Of a stretch of 64,000 nucleotides of DNA, positions 52,867-61,929 are shown in pieces (within the stretch, counting starts at the first letter, position 1; each line of letters opens with the position of its first letter). The notes under the pieces are model-generated. The model saw only the letters and a list, made by a program, of their open reading frames with translations. It had not been told where the DNA came from and did no database searches. The stretch spans positions 1-64,000 of the forward strand of contig CAWIHA010000021.1 of assembly GCA_963835855.1 (NCBI GenBank). Reading direction: 5' to 3'. A program made the position numbers and the translations under genes. The stretch comes from CAWIHA01 sp963835855. GTDB lineage: Bacteria; Acidobacteriota; Terriglobia; Bryobacterales; Bryobacteraceae.

Positions 52867-53778
52867 TTACCGGAAGTAAAGCATATCGGGGCGAACGAAT
52901 GTTTGCACGTCGGCACACGGTCCGCATTCTACGCGGTAGCCGGGCCAGGCGCCGCGAATGGCTTCTGGTAGCTGTTCGGGATCGTAACGCCGGTGGTAAG
53001 CGGCAACGGCAAGGCGCGGGTGAAACGTCCGCAGCGTGTGCTGCGCGCCCGCCAGTGCGCGCTCCTCGGCACCCTCGATATCAAGCTTGATGAAATCGAC
53101 GCGTTCCAGCCTCAGCTCCCAGACCAGCTTGTCAATCGTTGTGAGTGGCACTGGGGGGCCTGGGTGCGCCTTGGGCGGGCGAATGACCACGCTGCCCGCC
53201 GACCAGTTGCTGGCGTCCATGTTCAGCGTGAGCAGAGCGTCCTTGTCCCAAACGCCCTTTGGGTAGATCAGCACGCGCCCACGGCGGACCTCATCCGCGA
53301 GATTCCGGCGTAGGCATTCGAGATTCTCTGGCGCGGGCTCGATCGCCACGACCAGCCGCGCACCCTCCACCAGCGCCTCGCGTGTGTAGACGCCCACATT
53401 GGCGCCGCAATCGAGCACGATATCGCCGTCCTTCACCGCACGCTCGCCCGTGCCATAGACCTTGCGCTCCTCTTCGGCCAGAAGGGACGCGAGAACGGAA
53501 TCGCTGCCCTGGGGCACCCAGAAGCGCCCTTGCGGCGTGTGCCACAGGGAATAACCCGCGGGGTCGGCCTTGAGCAAGCGGCTGCTGCTCAGAATGCTTT
53601 CCTTCAGGTCAAGCTGCCGTTGCAGGTTGCCGGGGCTCCGGATGGCCTGGATCACGTTGCATCCGTGTCCGCGCCCGGCCAGCACGAGGACCGTTAGCCG
53701 CAGCGGCGTATAGGAATAGGAAGCCGCGGCAATGACGAGCACGATGAACAGTATCTTCAGTCTGCTCGGGTCCCTCAT
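52867..53778 (-). CDS. FkbM-family SAM methyltransferase
   Basis: A 303-aa methyltransferase. The ATG at 53778 starts MRDPSRLKILFIVLVI, a membrane anchor, and the catalytic domain is typical of the FkbM family: VLDCGANVGVYTREAL, AIEPAPENLECLRRNL, and the later FIKLDIEGAEERALAGAQ. A longer frame reaches 53859 but adds no known residues. FkbM enzymes O-methylate sugars and polyketides. The membrane anchor is unusual and suggests a surface-linked or lipid substrate. It lies between a class I methyltransferase and an FAD oxidoreductase. Confidence 0.85.
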   Translation of the reverse strand: MRDPSRLKILFIVLVIAAASYSYTPLRLTVLVLAGRGHGCNVIQAIRSPGNLQRQLDLKESILSSSRLLKADPAGYSLWHTPQGRFWVPQGSDSVLASLLAEEERKVYGTGERAVKDGDIVLDCGANVGVYTREALVEGARLVVAIEPAPENLECLRRNLADEVRRGRVLIYPKGVWDKDALLTLNMDASNWSAGSVVIRPPKAHPGPPVPLTTIDKLVWELRLERVDFIKLDIEGAEERALAGAQHTLRTFHPRLAVAAYHRRYDPEQLPEAIRGAWPGYRVECGPCADVQTFVRPDMLYFR

Positions 53779-53828
53779 CCTGACCGAATATACCAAAGGC
53801 GGCCTCGGCGCGACGCGGGCATTGTGGT

Positions 53829-54488
53829 TTACGCGGGGCTGACCAACGACAGGCGGCACCAGGGCCGATGCCTTCTCACGACCGCTTCGGGAGCACCCGC
53901 GGCGCGCGCCAGCTCGAGTAGTTCCTGGGCGCGGAAGCTAGCGCCCACGGAGATGCGGCCATCCTGCACGGTCATCGGATGCCATCCGAACAACCAACGC
54001 GTCGCCGGGAGAAAGTAGTAAGCAAGCGGATGGCGCTCCAGGTCGATCGCGATGAGCGCACGGCGGGCAATGCGGCGGAGCGACGCAATCAAGTGTACGA
54101 CGCTGGCGTCGTCGAAGTGGTGCAGAAACAATGAGCATGTGACGAAATCGAAGCTGCGCTCCCGGAAGGGGAGCTGGAGGGCATCGGCGGCAACACGGGG
54201 CGGAAGCGCACGCCGCAGGTGGAGTGCGCGCCGATCGAGGGAGACCACGGTGCTTGCTGGGTATGCGCGGCGAATTGCAATGCTCGTGTCGCCCGACGCG
54301 GCGCCCACGTCGAGGACGGAAAACGCCTCTGCCGCCCCGACGAGCGGGCGGAGAACGCTGCGCAGAACGCGATAACCACCCAAGCAGGAATTGATGCGGA
54401 CGAGGTCGCGGAGGTTCGCTTCCGCCACTTCGGATTCAGCCGTGTCCAGGGACTCAGGGCATACTACGCGGCGTGCGCCAGAGATCAT
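53829..54488 (-). CDS. Class I SAM-dependent methyltransferase
   Basis: A 219-aa methyltransferase. The ATG at 54488 gives MISGARRVVCPESLD; a longer frame to 54557 adds nothing recognisable. The SAM site is VLDVGAASGDTSIAIRR and motif IV lies around FDFVTCSLFLHHF, with the post-motif IARRALIAIDLERHP. The N-terminal LRDLVRINSCLGGYRVLRSVL is like the methyltransferase found beside chalcone-synthase-type (type III) polyketide genes. There is no such polyketide synthase in this window. Spacing to FkbM is 50 nt. Confidence 0.8.
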   Translation of the reverse strand: MISGARRVVCPESLDTAESEVAEANLRDLVRINSCLGGYRVLRSVLRPLVGAAEAFSVLDVGAASGDTSIAIRRAYPASTVVSLDRRALHLRRALPPRVAADALQLPFRERSFDFVTCSLFLHHFDDASVVHLIASLRRIARRALIAIDLERHPLAYYFLPATRWLFGWHPMTVQDGRISVGASFRAQELLELARAAGAPEAVVRRHRPWCRLSLVSPA

Positions 54489-54611
54489 CGCCAGCGTCCT
54501 CCCACAGCCAATTGTAAGCGCCAGGCGGAGCGGAGGGCCGATTTGTTCCCAGGCCACGGCTGCGGGCCGGAAAAGCTACGGCGGGTGGGGCAGCCAGATC
54601 GACGCGCAGCA

Positions 54612-54667
54612 GCATCGGGGACAACGCACGCCGCCTCACGGCGGAGTCCTTGGATTGCCCCCGATGC
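54612..54667. repeat. Large stem-loop immediately after the rpsU stop
   Basis: GCATCGGGG at 54612-54620 pairs with CCCCGATGC at 54659-54667, continued by ACAA and TTG and enclosing a second hairpin CCGCC/GGCGG with a TCAC loop. It begins 7 nt after the rpsU stop on the minus strand. There is no T-run, so a plain intrinsic terminator is unlikely. Confidence 0.7.
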
Positions 54668-54674
54668 TCGAAGG

Positions 54675-54872
54675 CTACTCGAAACTTTTGGCTTGCTTCT
54701 TGCGGTTACGCTTGCGGGCAAGCGCCTGCTTGGCGCGCTTCTTCTCGCCAGGCTTTAGGTAGTAGGAGTGGCGCTTGATCTCCTTGATGATGTCTTCTTG
54801 CTGAACCTTCCGCTTGAAGCGGCGCAACGCACTCTCTACCGTCTCGCCATCCTGGATCGTGACTTCAGCCAG
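54675..54872 (-). CDS. rpsU: Ribosomal protein S21 with apparent CTG start
   Basis: The 65-aa frame matches acidobacterial S21: AEVTIQDGETVESALRRFKR, KRKVQQEDIIKEIKRHSYYL, and a basic C-terminal tail ending KKQAKSFE. In this frame the first codon before GCT-GAA-GTC is CTG at 54872; an in-frame stop lies only 18 nt further upstream and contains no ATG, GTG or TTG. An AGGAGG core sits 10 nt upstream of the CTG, correct for initiation there. Either CTG is used or a base was misread (ATG). S21 binds near the 3' end of 16S rRNA and affects initiation. Confidence 0.85.
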   Translation of the reverse strand: MAEVTIQDGETVESALRRFKRKVQQEDIIKEIKRHSYYLKPGEKKRAKQALARKRNRKKQAKSFE

Positions 54873-55106
54873 ATTCCGTTCACCTCCTCACGCTTTGGAG
54901 AAACGCACCCAAGCCCGGCCGAGGCAGGGTACGTTTCATCATACCCTGGCTCGCAGCTCGCATGCAGGGCCGGTTCCGGGCTCCTGGCGGGCGCGCATCT
55001 TTCACCCTCCCCGGATCGCAATCTCCGCATTTCTGCAATCCGCACTAAAGAAATGCAGAGAAATTTCCGTTCTGTTATAACACGGATAGAAGGCGCCTGG
55101 ATCTAA

Positions 55107-56364
55107 ATGGAAAATGTATTGGCTATCCTGATGGCGGGCGGCGCCGGAGAACGGCTGTTCCCCTTAACCCAAAACACCGCCAAGCCGGCGGTCCCTTTCG
55201 GGGGCATCTACCGGATCATCGATTTTTCGCTGTCGAACTGCATCAACTCCGATGTGCGGCGCATCATCGTGCTGACGCAATACAAGGCGCTGGAGCTTTC
55301 CCGGCACGTGCGCGATGGCTGGACCATCCTGTCACCGGAGCTGGGCGAATACATCGAAGTGATTCCGCCGATGAAGCGAATTCACGAGGACTGGTATCTG
55401 GGCACGGCGGACGCCGTGTTCCAAAATATCCAAAGCATCACCGCGGAAAATCCGGAGCACGTGCTGGTGCTCTCGGCGGACCACATCTACAAGATGAACT
55501 ACCACGAGATGATCGCCTTGCACCGGCAGCAGCAGGCGGACATCACCCTCGCGACGATCCAGGTCAGTCCTGAGGAAGCCGGCCGCTTCGGCGTGGTGGA
55601 AATCGATGCAAGCCAGCGCATCATTGGGTTCGAGGAGAAGCCGCAACACGGCCACCCCGCGCGCTCGGTCTTCAATCCGGCGATGGTGAGCGCCTCGATG
55701 GGAGTCTACCTGTTCAATGCGGACGTGCTGTTGCGCGTCTTGATGGAGGACGCCAACGACGCGGCTTCAAGCCACGATTTCGGGCGCGATGTCATCCCCA
55801 AGTGGATCGGCAAGCCACACGTGTTCGCTTACGACTTCAGCGATCTCAACGACAAGAGTGTGAAATACTGGCGTGACGTCGGCACGCTCGAAGCCTACTA
55901 CGAAGCGAACATGGACCTGGTTGCGGTGGTGCCCGAGTTCAACCTCTACGACAAGCGCTGGCCGATTCGCACGCACATGCTCCAGCAGCCGCCCGCGAAG
56001 TTCGTCTTCGCGCAGGAGGGCCGGCGCATGGGCGTCGCCATCGATTCCATCGTCTCCGGCGGCTGCATTGTTTCCGGAGGACGCGTAGTGCGCAGCATAC
56101 TGTCGCCGGGCGTTCGCATCAACAGCTATTGCGAAGTCGAGAGTCTCCATCCTGATGCACAACGCCGAGGTCGGCCGCTACAGCCGCATCCGCCGGGCCA
56201 TCGTGGGCGCCGACGTCAAGATCCCCGAATCGAGCGTGATCGGTTACGATATCGAGGAAGACCGCGCCAAAGGCTACACCATCACGGAGTCCGGCATCGT
56301 GGTCATCACTGACCAGGAATCGATTTACACCCGGCAGGAACCTTACGCCGTCAAGGCGGGCTAA
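55107..56364 (+). CDS. glgC: Glucose-1-phosphate adenylyltransferase, one-base frameshift near the 3' end
   Basis: GlgC makes ADP-glucose for glycogen. The start MENVLAILMAGGAGERLFPLT and the pyrophosphorylase motif TAKPAVPFGGIYRIIDFSLSN are typical, as is IDFSLSNCINSDVRRI. Near 56146 the frame breaks: EVES is followed by LHPDAQ in the first frame but by ILMHNAEVGRYSRIRRAIVG in the next. One surplus base restores a 418-aa protein ending at 56364. The broken part is the left-handed beta-helix. The gene is likely intact in the cell. Neighbours eno and gpmA have the same problem. Confidence 0.9.
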
Positions 56365-56481
56365 ACGCCTGGGCGGCTGAATTCAGGTGCGCTAGACCGC
56401 AGCCGGAGTGGTGGCGAGGCCCCGTTTCTTGCGACAATTCAAAAGTATCGCTGTACTTATTCCCAAGGAGAGCAAGTATCC

Positions 56482-57781
56482 ATGATGACGGAAATCCTAA
56501 GAGCATTCGGAAGAGAAATCCTGGACTCGCGAGGCAATCCGACGGTCGAAGCCGACGTGTGGCTGGCCGACGGGAGCATGGGCCGCGCGGCGGTGCCTTC
56601 CGGCGCCTCGACCGGCGAGCACGAAGCGGTCGAGCTGCGCGACGGCGACAAGACACGCTACCTCGGCAAGGAACCCTGAAGGCGGTCAGAACATCAACGA
56701 CGAGATCGCCACGGCGCTGCAGCGGCATGGAGGCGCTCCGGCAGGCCGAAATCGACCAGAACATGATCGATCTCGACGGCACGCCGAACAAGGGCCGGCT
56801 TGGCGCGAACGCGATTCTGGCGGTCTCGATGGCGACGGCGCGCGCGGCGGCGAAGTCGCCAAAAGATGCCGCTGTATCGCTATCTCGGCGGCGTCGGCGC
56901 CACCGTGCTGCCGGTTCCCATGATGAACATTCTCAATGGCGGCGCGCACGCCGACAACTCGGTGGACCTGCAGGAATTCATGATCGCCCCTTATGGCGCG
57001 GCAAGATTTTCCGAGGCTCTGCGCATGGGCGCCGAAGTGTTCCACACGCTCAAGGGCGTGCTGAAGAAGCGCGGCTACTCGACCGCCGTCGGCGACGAGG
57101 GCGGATTCGCGCCGAACCTGAAATCGAACGAAGAGGCGCTCGAGGTGATCCTCGAGGCGATCACCAAGGCTGGCTACAAGCCCGGCGAGGAGATCGGCAT
57201 CTGCGCTCGACCCGGCCGCGAGCGAATTCTACGACGCGCAAAAGGGCAAGTACGTTTTCAAGAAGTCCGACAAGAGCGAGCAGCACGCCCGAGCAGATGG
57301 TCGAGTTCTGGGCCGAACTGGGTGCGCCAATATCCGATCATCTCCGATCGAGGACGGCATGGCTGAGGACGATTGGGAGGGCTGGAAGCTGATGACCGAA
57401 ACGCTCGGCAAGAAGATCCAGCTTGTCGGCGACGATATCTTCGTCACGAACACGTCGCGTCTCGCGCGCGGCATCGAGGAAGGCGTCGCCAATTCGATTC
57501 TCATCAAGCTGAACCAGATCGGCACACTGACCGAGACCCTGGACGCCATGCGAGATGGCACGCAGGCCGGCTACACGGCGGTGGTTTCCCACCGCTCCGG
57601 CGAGACCGAGGACACCTTCATCGCGGACCTGGTGGTGGCCACCAACGCCGGGCAGATCAAGACCGGCTCGGCCAGCCGCACCGACCGGATCGCGAAATAC
57701 AACCAGTTGCTGCGCATCGAAGAGGAACTCGGCGCGGCGGCGAAGTTCGCCGGGCGCAAGGCGTTCCGGCAGGGCGCGTAA
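56482..57781 (+). pseudogene. eno: Enolase, with multiple one-base frameshifts
   Basis: Enolase converts 2-phosphoglycerate to phosphoenolpyruvate. All parts of a 430-aa protein are present in different frames: MMTEILRAFGREILDSRGNPT and SGASTGEHEAVELRDGD at the start, EIDQNMIDLDGTPNKGRLGANAILAVS, then MPLYRYLGG through NILNGGAHADNSVDLQEFMI, GDEGGFAPNL, and the C-terminal IKLNQIGTLTETLDAMR to TGSASRTDRIAKYNQLLRIEEEL. Seven or more one-base changes, for example near 56675, 56700, 56725, 56860, 57205, 57280 and 57310-57345, are needed to restore it. Eno is single-copy and essential in most bacteria, so sequence error is the likely cause. Confidence 0.85.
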
Positions 57782-57812
57782 CTTCGCGATCGGACAATCC
57801 GGGAGAAGAGAA

Positions 57813-58566
57813 ATGCACAAAGTCGTATTGCTGCGCCACGGCGAGAGCGACGTGGAACAAAGAGAACCGTTTTACGGGCTGGACGGACGTGGATTTGTCT
57901 GAGAAGGGCATCCAGGAGGCGCAAGAGGGCGGCCGCGTTCTGAAAAACGAAGGGCTATGTTTTCGATCTCGCCTACACCTCGGTGCTGAAGCGCGCGATC
58001 CGCACGCTCTGGATCGTCCTGGACGAAATGGACCTGATGTGGATTCCGGTCCCCGTCCTGGCGGCTGAACGAGCGGCACTACGGCGCGCTGCAGGGCCTG
58101 AACAAGTCGGAAACGGCCGCGAAGTTCGGCGAGGAGCAGGTGAAGATCTGGCGGCGGAGCTACGACGTCCCGCCGCCGGCGCTGGAGAAGAACGATCCGC
58201 GCTACCCGGCCACGATCCCCGCTACAAGGGCTTGAGCCAAGCGGAGCTGCCGCTGACGGAATGCCTGAAAGACACCGTCGCGCGGTTCCTGCCCTACTGG
58301 CACGATACGATCGCGCCGGCCGATCCGAGTCCGGCAAGCGCGTCATCATCGCCGCGCACGGCAACAGCTTGCGCGCGCTGGTGAAATATCTCGACAATGT
58401 CTCCGGACGAGGAGATTGTCGGACTGAACATTCCGACCGGCATGCCGCTGGTCTACGAGCTGGACGACGGCCTGCGGCCGCTGAAGCAGTTACTATCTCG
58501 GCGATCCGGAGAAGGTGAGGGCCGCCATGGAAGCCGTCGCCGCGCAGGGCAAAGAAGAAAAGCTGA
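57813..58566 (+). pseudogene. gpmA: 2,3-bisphosphoglycerate-dependent phosphoglycerate mutase, with multiple frameshifts
   Basis: GpmA interconverts 3- and 2-phosphoglycerate, directly before eno in glycolysis. The start MHKVVLLRHGES carries the catalytic histidine. Continuing segments are ENRFTGWTDVDLSEKGIQEAQEGGRVL, LKRAIRTLWIVLDEMDLMWIPV, LNERHYGALQGLNKSETAAKFG, and the second catalytic histidine in RVIIAAHGNSLRALVKYLDNV. At least five frame changes are required, ending at a TGA at 58564-58566; the total of about 250 aa is the family length. The gene follows eno by 31 nt. As with eno, I consider sequence error more likely than true decay. Confidence 0.8.
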
Positions 58567-58713
58567 TTGTGGGTGGCGGCTCGCGGACCGCCGGTGGCAG
58601 CGTTCGCCGGCGGCGGCGATACCGCCGTGCTGTTCTACCTGCGTTCCACGATCGCTGCCCACTGGCCACAACCCGTTCCCTAAATCCATCGACCCGTGCT
58701 ATGATTCCAATAG

Positions 58714-59094
58714 ATGCTCCGTAAGATCCACAGCCTGTGTCTGGCGGTCCTGGTGCTGGGAACGATGCTCGGCGGTCAGTGTGTCCAGTGCTCCTCGGCC
58801 ACACCGGCGCAGGCCTCGGGGCACGGTTGTTGCCTGCATTCGCATAAGGGGCGCTGCGACATGCCGTCGCGTCAGGCGCCCGCCGGGAAGCGCTGCCCCG
58901 TTCAGGCTCTTGTGCCGCGGGTTTTGCCCCATGCGTCTCTCAGCGCGGCGCGGTTGATCGCTCCACTGCTTTCTACTGTCATCGCTCAGGATATGCAGGC
59001 GCTTGGGAGGAGCGTTGCGCAGTTGACGTACGATGCCCACTTGCTGCATGCACCGCCCGATCTGTATCTGCTGAACTCCACCCTTCTGGTCTGA
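58714..59094 (+). CDS. Cys-rich secreted hypothetical protein next to the Cus system
   Basis: A 126-aa protein with an export signal (LCLAVLVLGTMLGG). The mature part begins with a Cys/His-rich stretch: Cys23-x-x-Cys26, Cys39-Cys40, His42, His44, Cys48 and Cys61, which suggests copper binding. The C-terminal half is a hydrophobic helix and tail. It resembles DUF2946-type small proteins, though I do not claim that family. It lies about 190 nt before the cusC-like gene on the same strand and may be its first gene or a regulator-like accessory. Confidence 0.6.
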   Translation: MLRKIHSLCLAVLVLGTMLGGQCVQCSSATPAQASGHGCCLHSHKGRCDMPSRQAPAGKRCPVQALVPRVLPHASLSAARLIAPLLSTVIAQDMQALGRSVAQLTYDAHLLHAPPDLYLLNSTLLV

Positions 59095-59286
59095 TCTCTC
59101 CTTTCACTGTCTCTAGCGGAGTGCTCCGCTTGTTTCATCTCCGCGCCATGAGGTTGCGGTTCTGTGCCCCGTAACTATGTGGCCTCGCCCCACCGAACCG
59201 CGAGCGTGCGGATGCGGCCGTAGTAACGGTCATTAAACCGGGCCTCGGCCGCGATGGAGCGGGCTGTGATTTGTGGAAAGGAAGAT

Positions 59287-60537
59287 ATGTCGAAGCAATT
59301 AGTTATGTTGGTGCTACTGTTTGGACCGTTTGCAGCCGCACAACAGCCGGCGTTGCGGCTGGAAGATCTCGTTTCCGAAGCGCTAAGGACTAACCCCGAG
59401 ATACTCGCGGCGCAGAAGCGGTACGAGGCGGCGCGGCAGCGTCCGGCGCAGGAAAGCAGTCTGCCGGAGCCGGTGCTTTCACTCAGTTACAATAGCGTCG
59501 GAAACCCGAGGCCGTTCGCCGGCATCGGTACGTCCGAGGTGGCGAACGCCGGCTTCATGGTCTCGCAGGAATTTCCATTTCCGGGCAAGCGAAAGTTGCG
59601 CGGCGGCATCGCCTCGCGCGAGGCCGATGCCGGCTTTCAGCAATTCGCAATGGTCCGCTTGAGCGTCATCTCGCGTCTCAAGCAGGCGTATTACCGGCTG
59701 TACCACGCCTACACGATGGCGGATATCCTAAGGCGCGACCGCGACCTGTTGCACAAATTCCTCGAAATCAGCCAAGCGCGATACAGCGTCGGGAAAGCCG
59801 CCCAGCAGGACGTTTTCAAGGCCGAGACTCAGCTTTCGATCTTGGATACGCGCATCGAGCGCCTCGATCAGGAGCGGCGCAGCCGTGAAGCCGAGATCAA
59901 CAGCCTGCTCAACCGAGCACCAGACACGCCGCTGGGGCGGCCCGAAGAAATTTCGCCGCAGCCGCTCGCGGCGCCGCTTGACCGGTTGATGGCCCAGATT
60001 CGCGAGGGTGCGCCCACGCTCAAGCGCGAAGAGAAGCTCGTCGAGCGGGCTGAGCTGGCGGTTAACCTCGCGCACAAAGACTATTACCCAGACTACACGG
60101 TTTCCGGCGGCTACTTCTACATGGGATCGATGCCGCCGATGTACACGGCTCGAGTGGATCTCAAGCTACCGGTCCGCTTCCGCAGACAGCGCGCGGAGGT
60201 TACCGAGCGAACGGCGAACTTAAGCGAAGCGCGCCACGATTATGAGGCGGCGAACCAGATGCTTAGCTTTCGCGTCAAAGACGAGTATCTGGCGGCTGAT
60301 ACTTCTTACCGGCTCATGAATCTGTACTCGAACACCGTCATTCCGCAAAGCAGTCTGGCGCTTCAATCATCCCTAGCATCTTATGAGACTGGAGCGGTGG
60401 ACTTACTGTCGGTCCTCACGAACTTTACGACCATGCTGGACTATGAGTTGAATTACCACGAGGAGATGTTAAATTATTTTCTTGCGGTGGCGAGGCTCGA
60501 AGAGATGACGGGCGTCGACGTGACGGCGCAGCCCTGA
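59287..60537 (+). CDS. TolC-family outer-membrane efflux protein (CusC-like)
   Basis: A 416-aa outer-membrane channel protein. The ATG at 59287 has GGAAAGGAAG upstream and an export signal (LVMLVLLFGPFAAAQQ). Two long coiled-coil stretches of the TolC tunnel are visible (about 40-75 and 240-280), with the two beta-strand pairs between. The usual lipid-attachment Cys of CusC is not present after the signal. The next gene, for the membrane-fusion protein, starts 9 nt after its stop, so they are one operon with the RND pump. Confidence 0.85.
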   Translation: MSKQLVMLVLLFGPFAAAQQPALRLEDLVSEALRTNPEILAAQKRYEAARQRPAQESSLPEPVLSLSYNSVGNPRPFAGIGTSEVANAGFMVSQEFPFPGKRKLRGGIASREADAGFQQFAMVRLSVISRLKQAYYRLYHAYTMADILRRDRDLLHKFLEISQARYSVGKAAQQDVFKAETQLSILDTRIERLDQERRSREAEINSLLNRAPDTPLGRPEEISPQPLAAPLDRLMAQIREGAPTLKREEKLVERAELAVNLAHKDYYPDYTVSGGYFYMGSMPPMYTARVDLKLPVRFRRQRAEVTERTANLSEARHDYEAANQMLSFRVKDEYLAADTSYRLMNLYSNTVIPQSSLALQSSLASYETGAVDLLSVLTNFTTMLDYELNYHEEMLNYFLAVARLEEMTGVDVTAQP

Positions 60538-60546
60538 GAGGTTCTT

Positions 60547-61929
60547 ATGAAGAGATCTCGATTGTTTCTTGCAGTGCTCCTGGCCGCGGCGACATTTGTT
60601 GCGGGCTATGGATACGGCCGCTGGTACGCGAAGAGCGCAACTGCCTCCGCGCCCGGGAAGCCCAGCCGCCGCACCCTGTATTACGTCGATCCGATGAATC
60701 CGGCTCATAGGTCAGATAAGCCAGGCTTGGCGCCAGATGGCATGAAGCTTGAGCCGGTGTACGCCGATGAGGCGGTCCGCCCCGCGCAGCCGCCCGGCAC
60801 TGTCCAAATCACCCCTGAAAGGCAGCAACTCATCGGCGTGCGCTATGGGCAAGCAGAGTACACGACGGGCGTGCAAACCATCCATGCGGAAGGCAAGGTC
60901 GCAATGGATGAAACGCGCGTCAGCCATGTTCATTCGCGGACGGAGGGCTGGATCGAAAAGGTGTACGTGGACTTCACTGGCGACCTCATCGAGAAAGGCC
61001 AGCCGCTGCTCACCATTTACAGCCCGGACTTACTGGCGTCGCAGCAGGAGTTTCTACTGGCGCTGAAAGCCAGGGACGTCATGAAACACAGCACGATGGC
61101 GGGCGCCGCGGCCGATAACGAAGGGCTGGTCGAAGCGGCGCGGAAACGGCTGGAACTTTGGGAATTGAGCGAGGCGCAGATCCGCGAGCTCGAACGGACC
61201 GCGAAGCCGGTCACCAACGTCACCGTCTACTCGCCGGTCTCCGGTTATGTCGTCACGCGCAACGCGTTTCCGAACCAAAAAATCGCGCCTGATACGGAGC
61301 TTTACTCCGTTGCCGATCTGAGCCGCGTATGGGTGATGGCGAGCGTATTCGAATACGAAGCGCCGCTCGTGCATGTGGGTGAGCAAGCCCGAGTCTCGCT
61401 GCCCTACTCGGGCGGAAAAACGTATGCGGCGCGCGTCAGCTACATCCAGCCAGAGGTGGATGCGGCCACGCGGACCATCCCAGTGCGGCTCGAGCTCGCC
61501 AACCCCCGCCTGGCGCTTAAGCCGGACATGTTCGTCGATGTCGAACTGATTGCCGTTCAGCCACGGCGGCTGACCGTACCCGCCGAAGCCGTGCTCGACT
61601 CTGGCCTGAAGAAAACCGTTTTCGTCGATCGCGGCGATGGCTACTTCGAGCCGCGCGAAGTCGCGACTGGGGAACGGATCGGAGATCGCATCGAGATCCT
61701 CAAAGGACTCGTAGCCGGGGAGCGCGTCGTCACCTCGGGTAACTTCCTGATCGATTCGGAAAGCCAATTGAAAGCGGCCGCGGCCGGTATGACAGGCATG
61801 CCCGGAATGACGAACGAGCCCATGAAAACGCCGGCGGGTCAGAGCGGGCAGCCCGGGGAAAAAAGCATGCCAAGCGTGCCGGACATGCCGGGGATGCCGA
61901 TGCCCAAACCGGAGCCGAAACATGATTAA
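60547..61929 (+). CDS. cusB: Copper/silver efflux membrane-fusion protein (CusB-like)
   Basis: A 460-aa periplasmic adaptor linking the inner-membrane pump to the outer-membrane channel. It has an export anchor at 5-20, then a heavy-metal-binding domain (about 45-72) with YYVDPMNPAHRSDKPGLA and MKLEPVY, common in CusB-type adaptors. The lipoyl/barrel-sandwich halves are near 108-125 and 225-250. The C terminus is Met-rich (MTGMPGMTNEPM and PGMPMPKPE), suited to Cu(I) or Ag(I). The last 8 nt overlap the next gene. Confidence 0.88.
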   Translation: MKRSRLFLAVLLAAATFVAGYGYGRWYAKSATASAPGKPSRRTLYYVDPMNPAHRSDKPGLAPDGMKLEPVYADEAVRPAQPPGTVQITPERQQLIGVRYGQAEYTTGVQTIHAEGKVAMDETRVSHVHSRTEGWIEKVYVDFTGDLIEKGQPLLTIYSPDLLASQQEFLLALKARDVMKHSTMAGAAADNEGLVEAARKRLELWELSEAQIRELERTAKPVTNVTVYSPVSGYVVTRNAFPNQKIAPDTELYSVADLSRVWVMASVFEYEAPLVHVGEQARVSLPYSGGKTYAARVSYIQPEVDAATRTIPVRLELANPRLALKPDMFVDVELIAVQPRRLTVPAEAVLDSGLKKTVFVDRGDGYFEPREVATGERIGDRIEILKGLVAGERVVTSGNFLIDSESQLKAAAAGMTGMPGMTNEPMKTPAGQSGQPGEKSMPSVPDMPGMPMPKPEPKHD

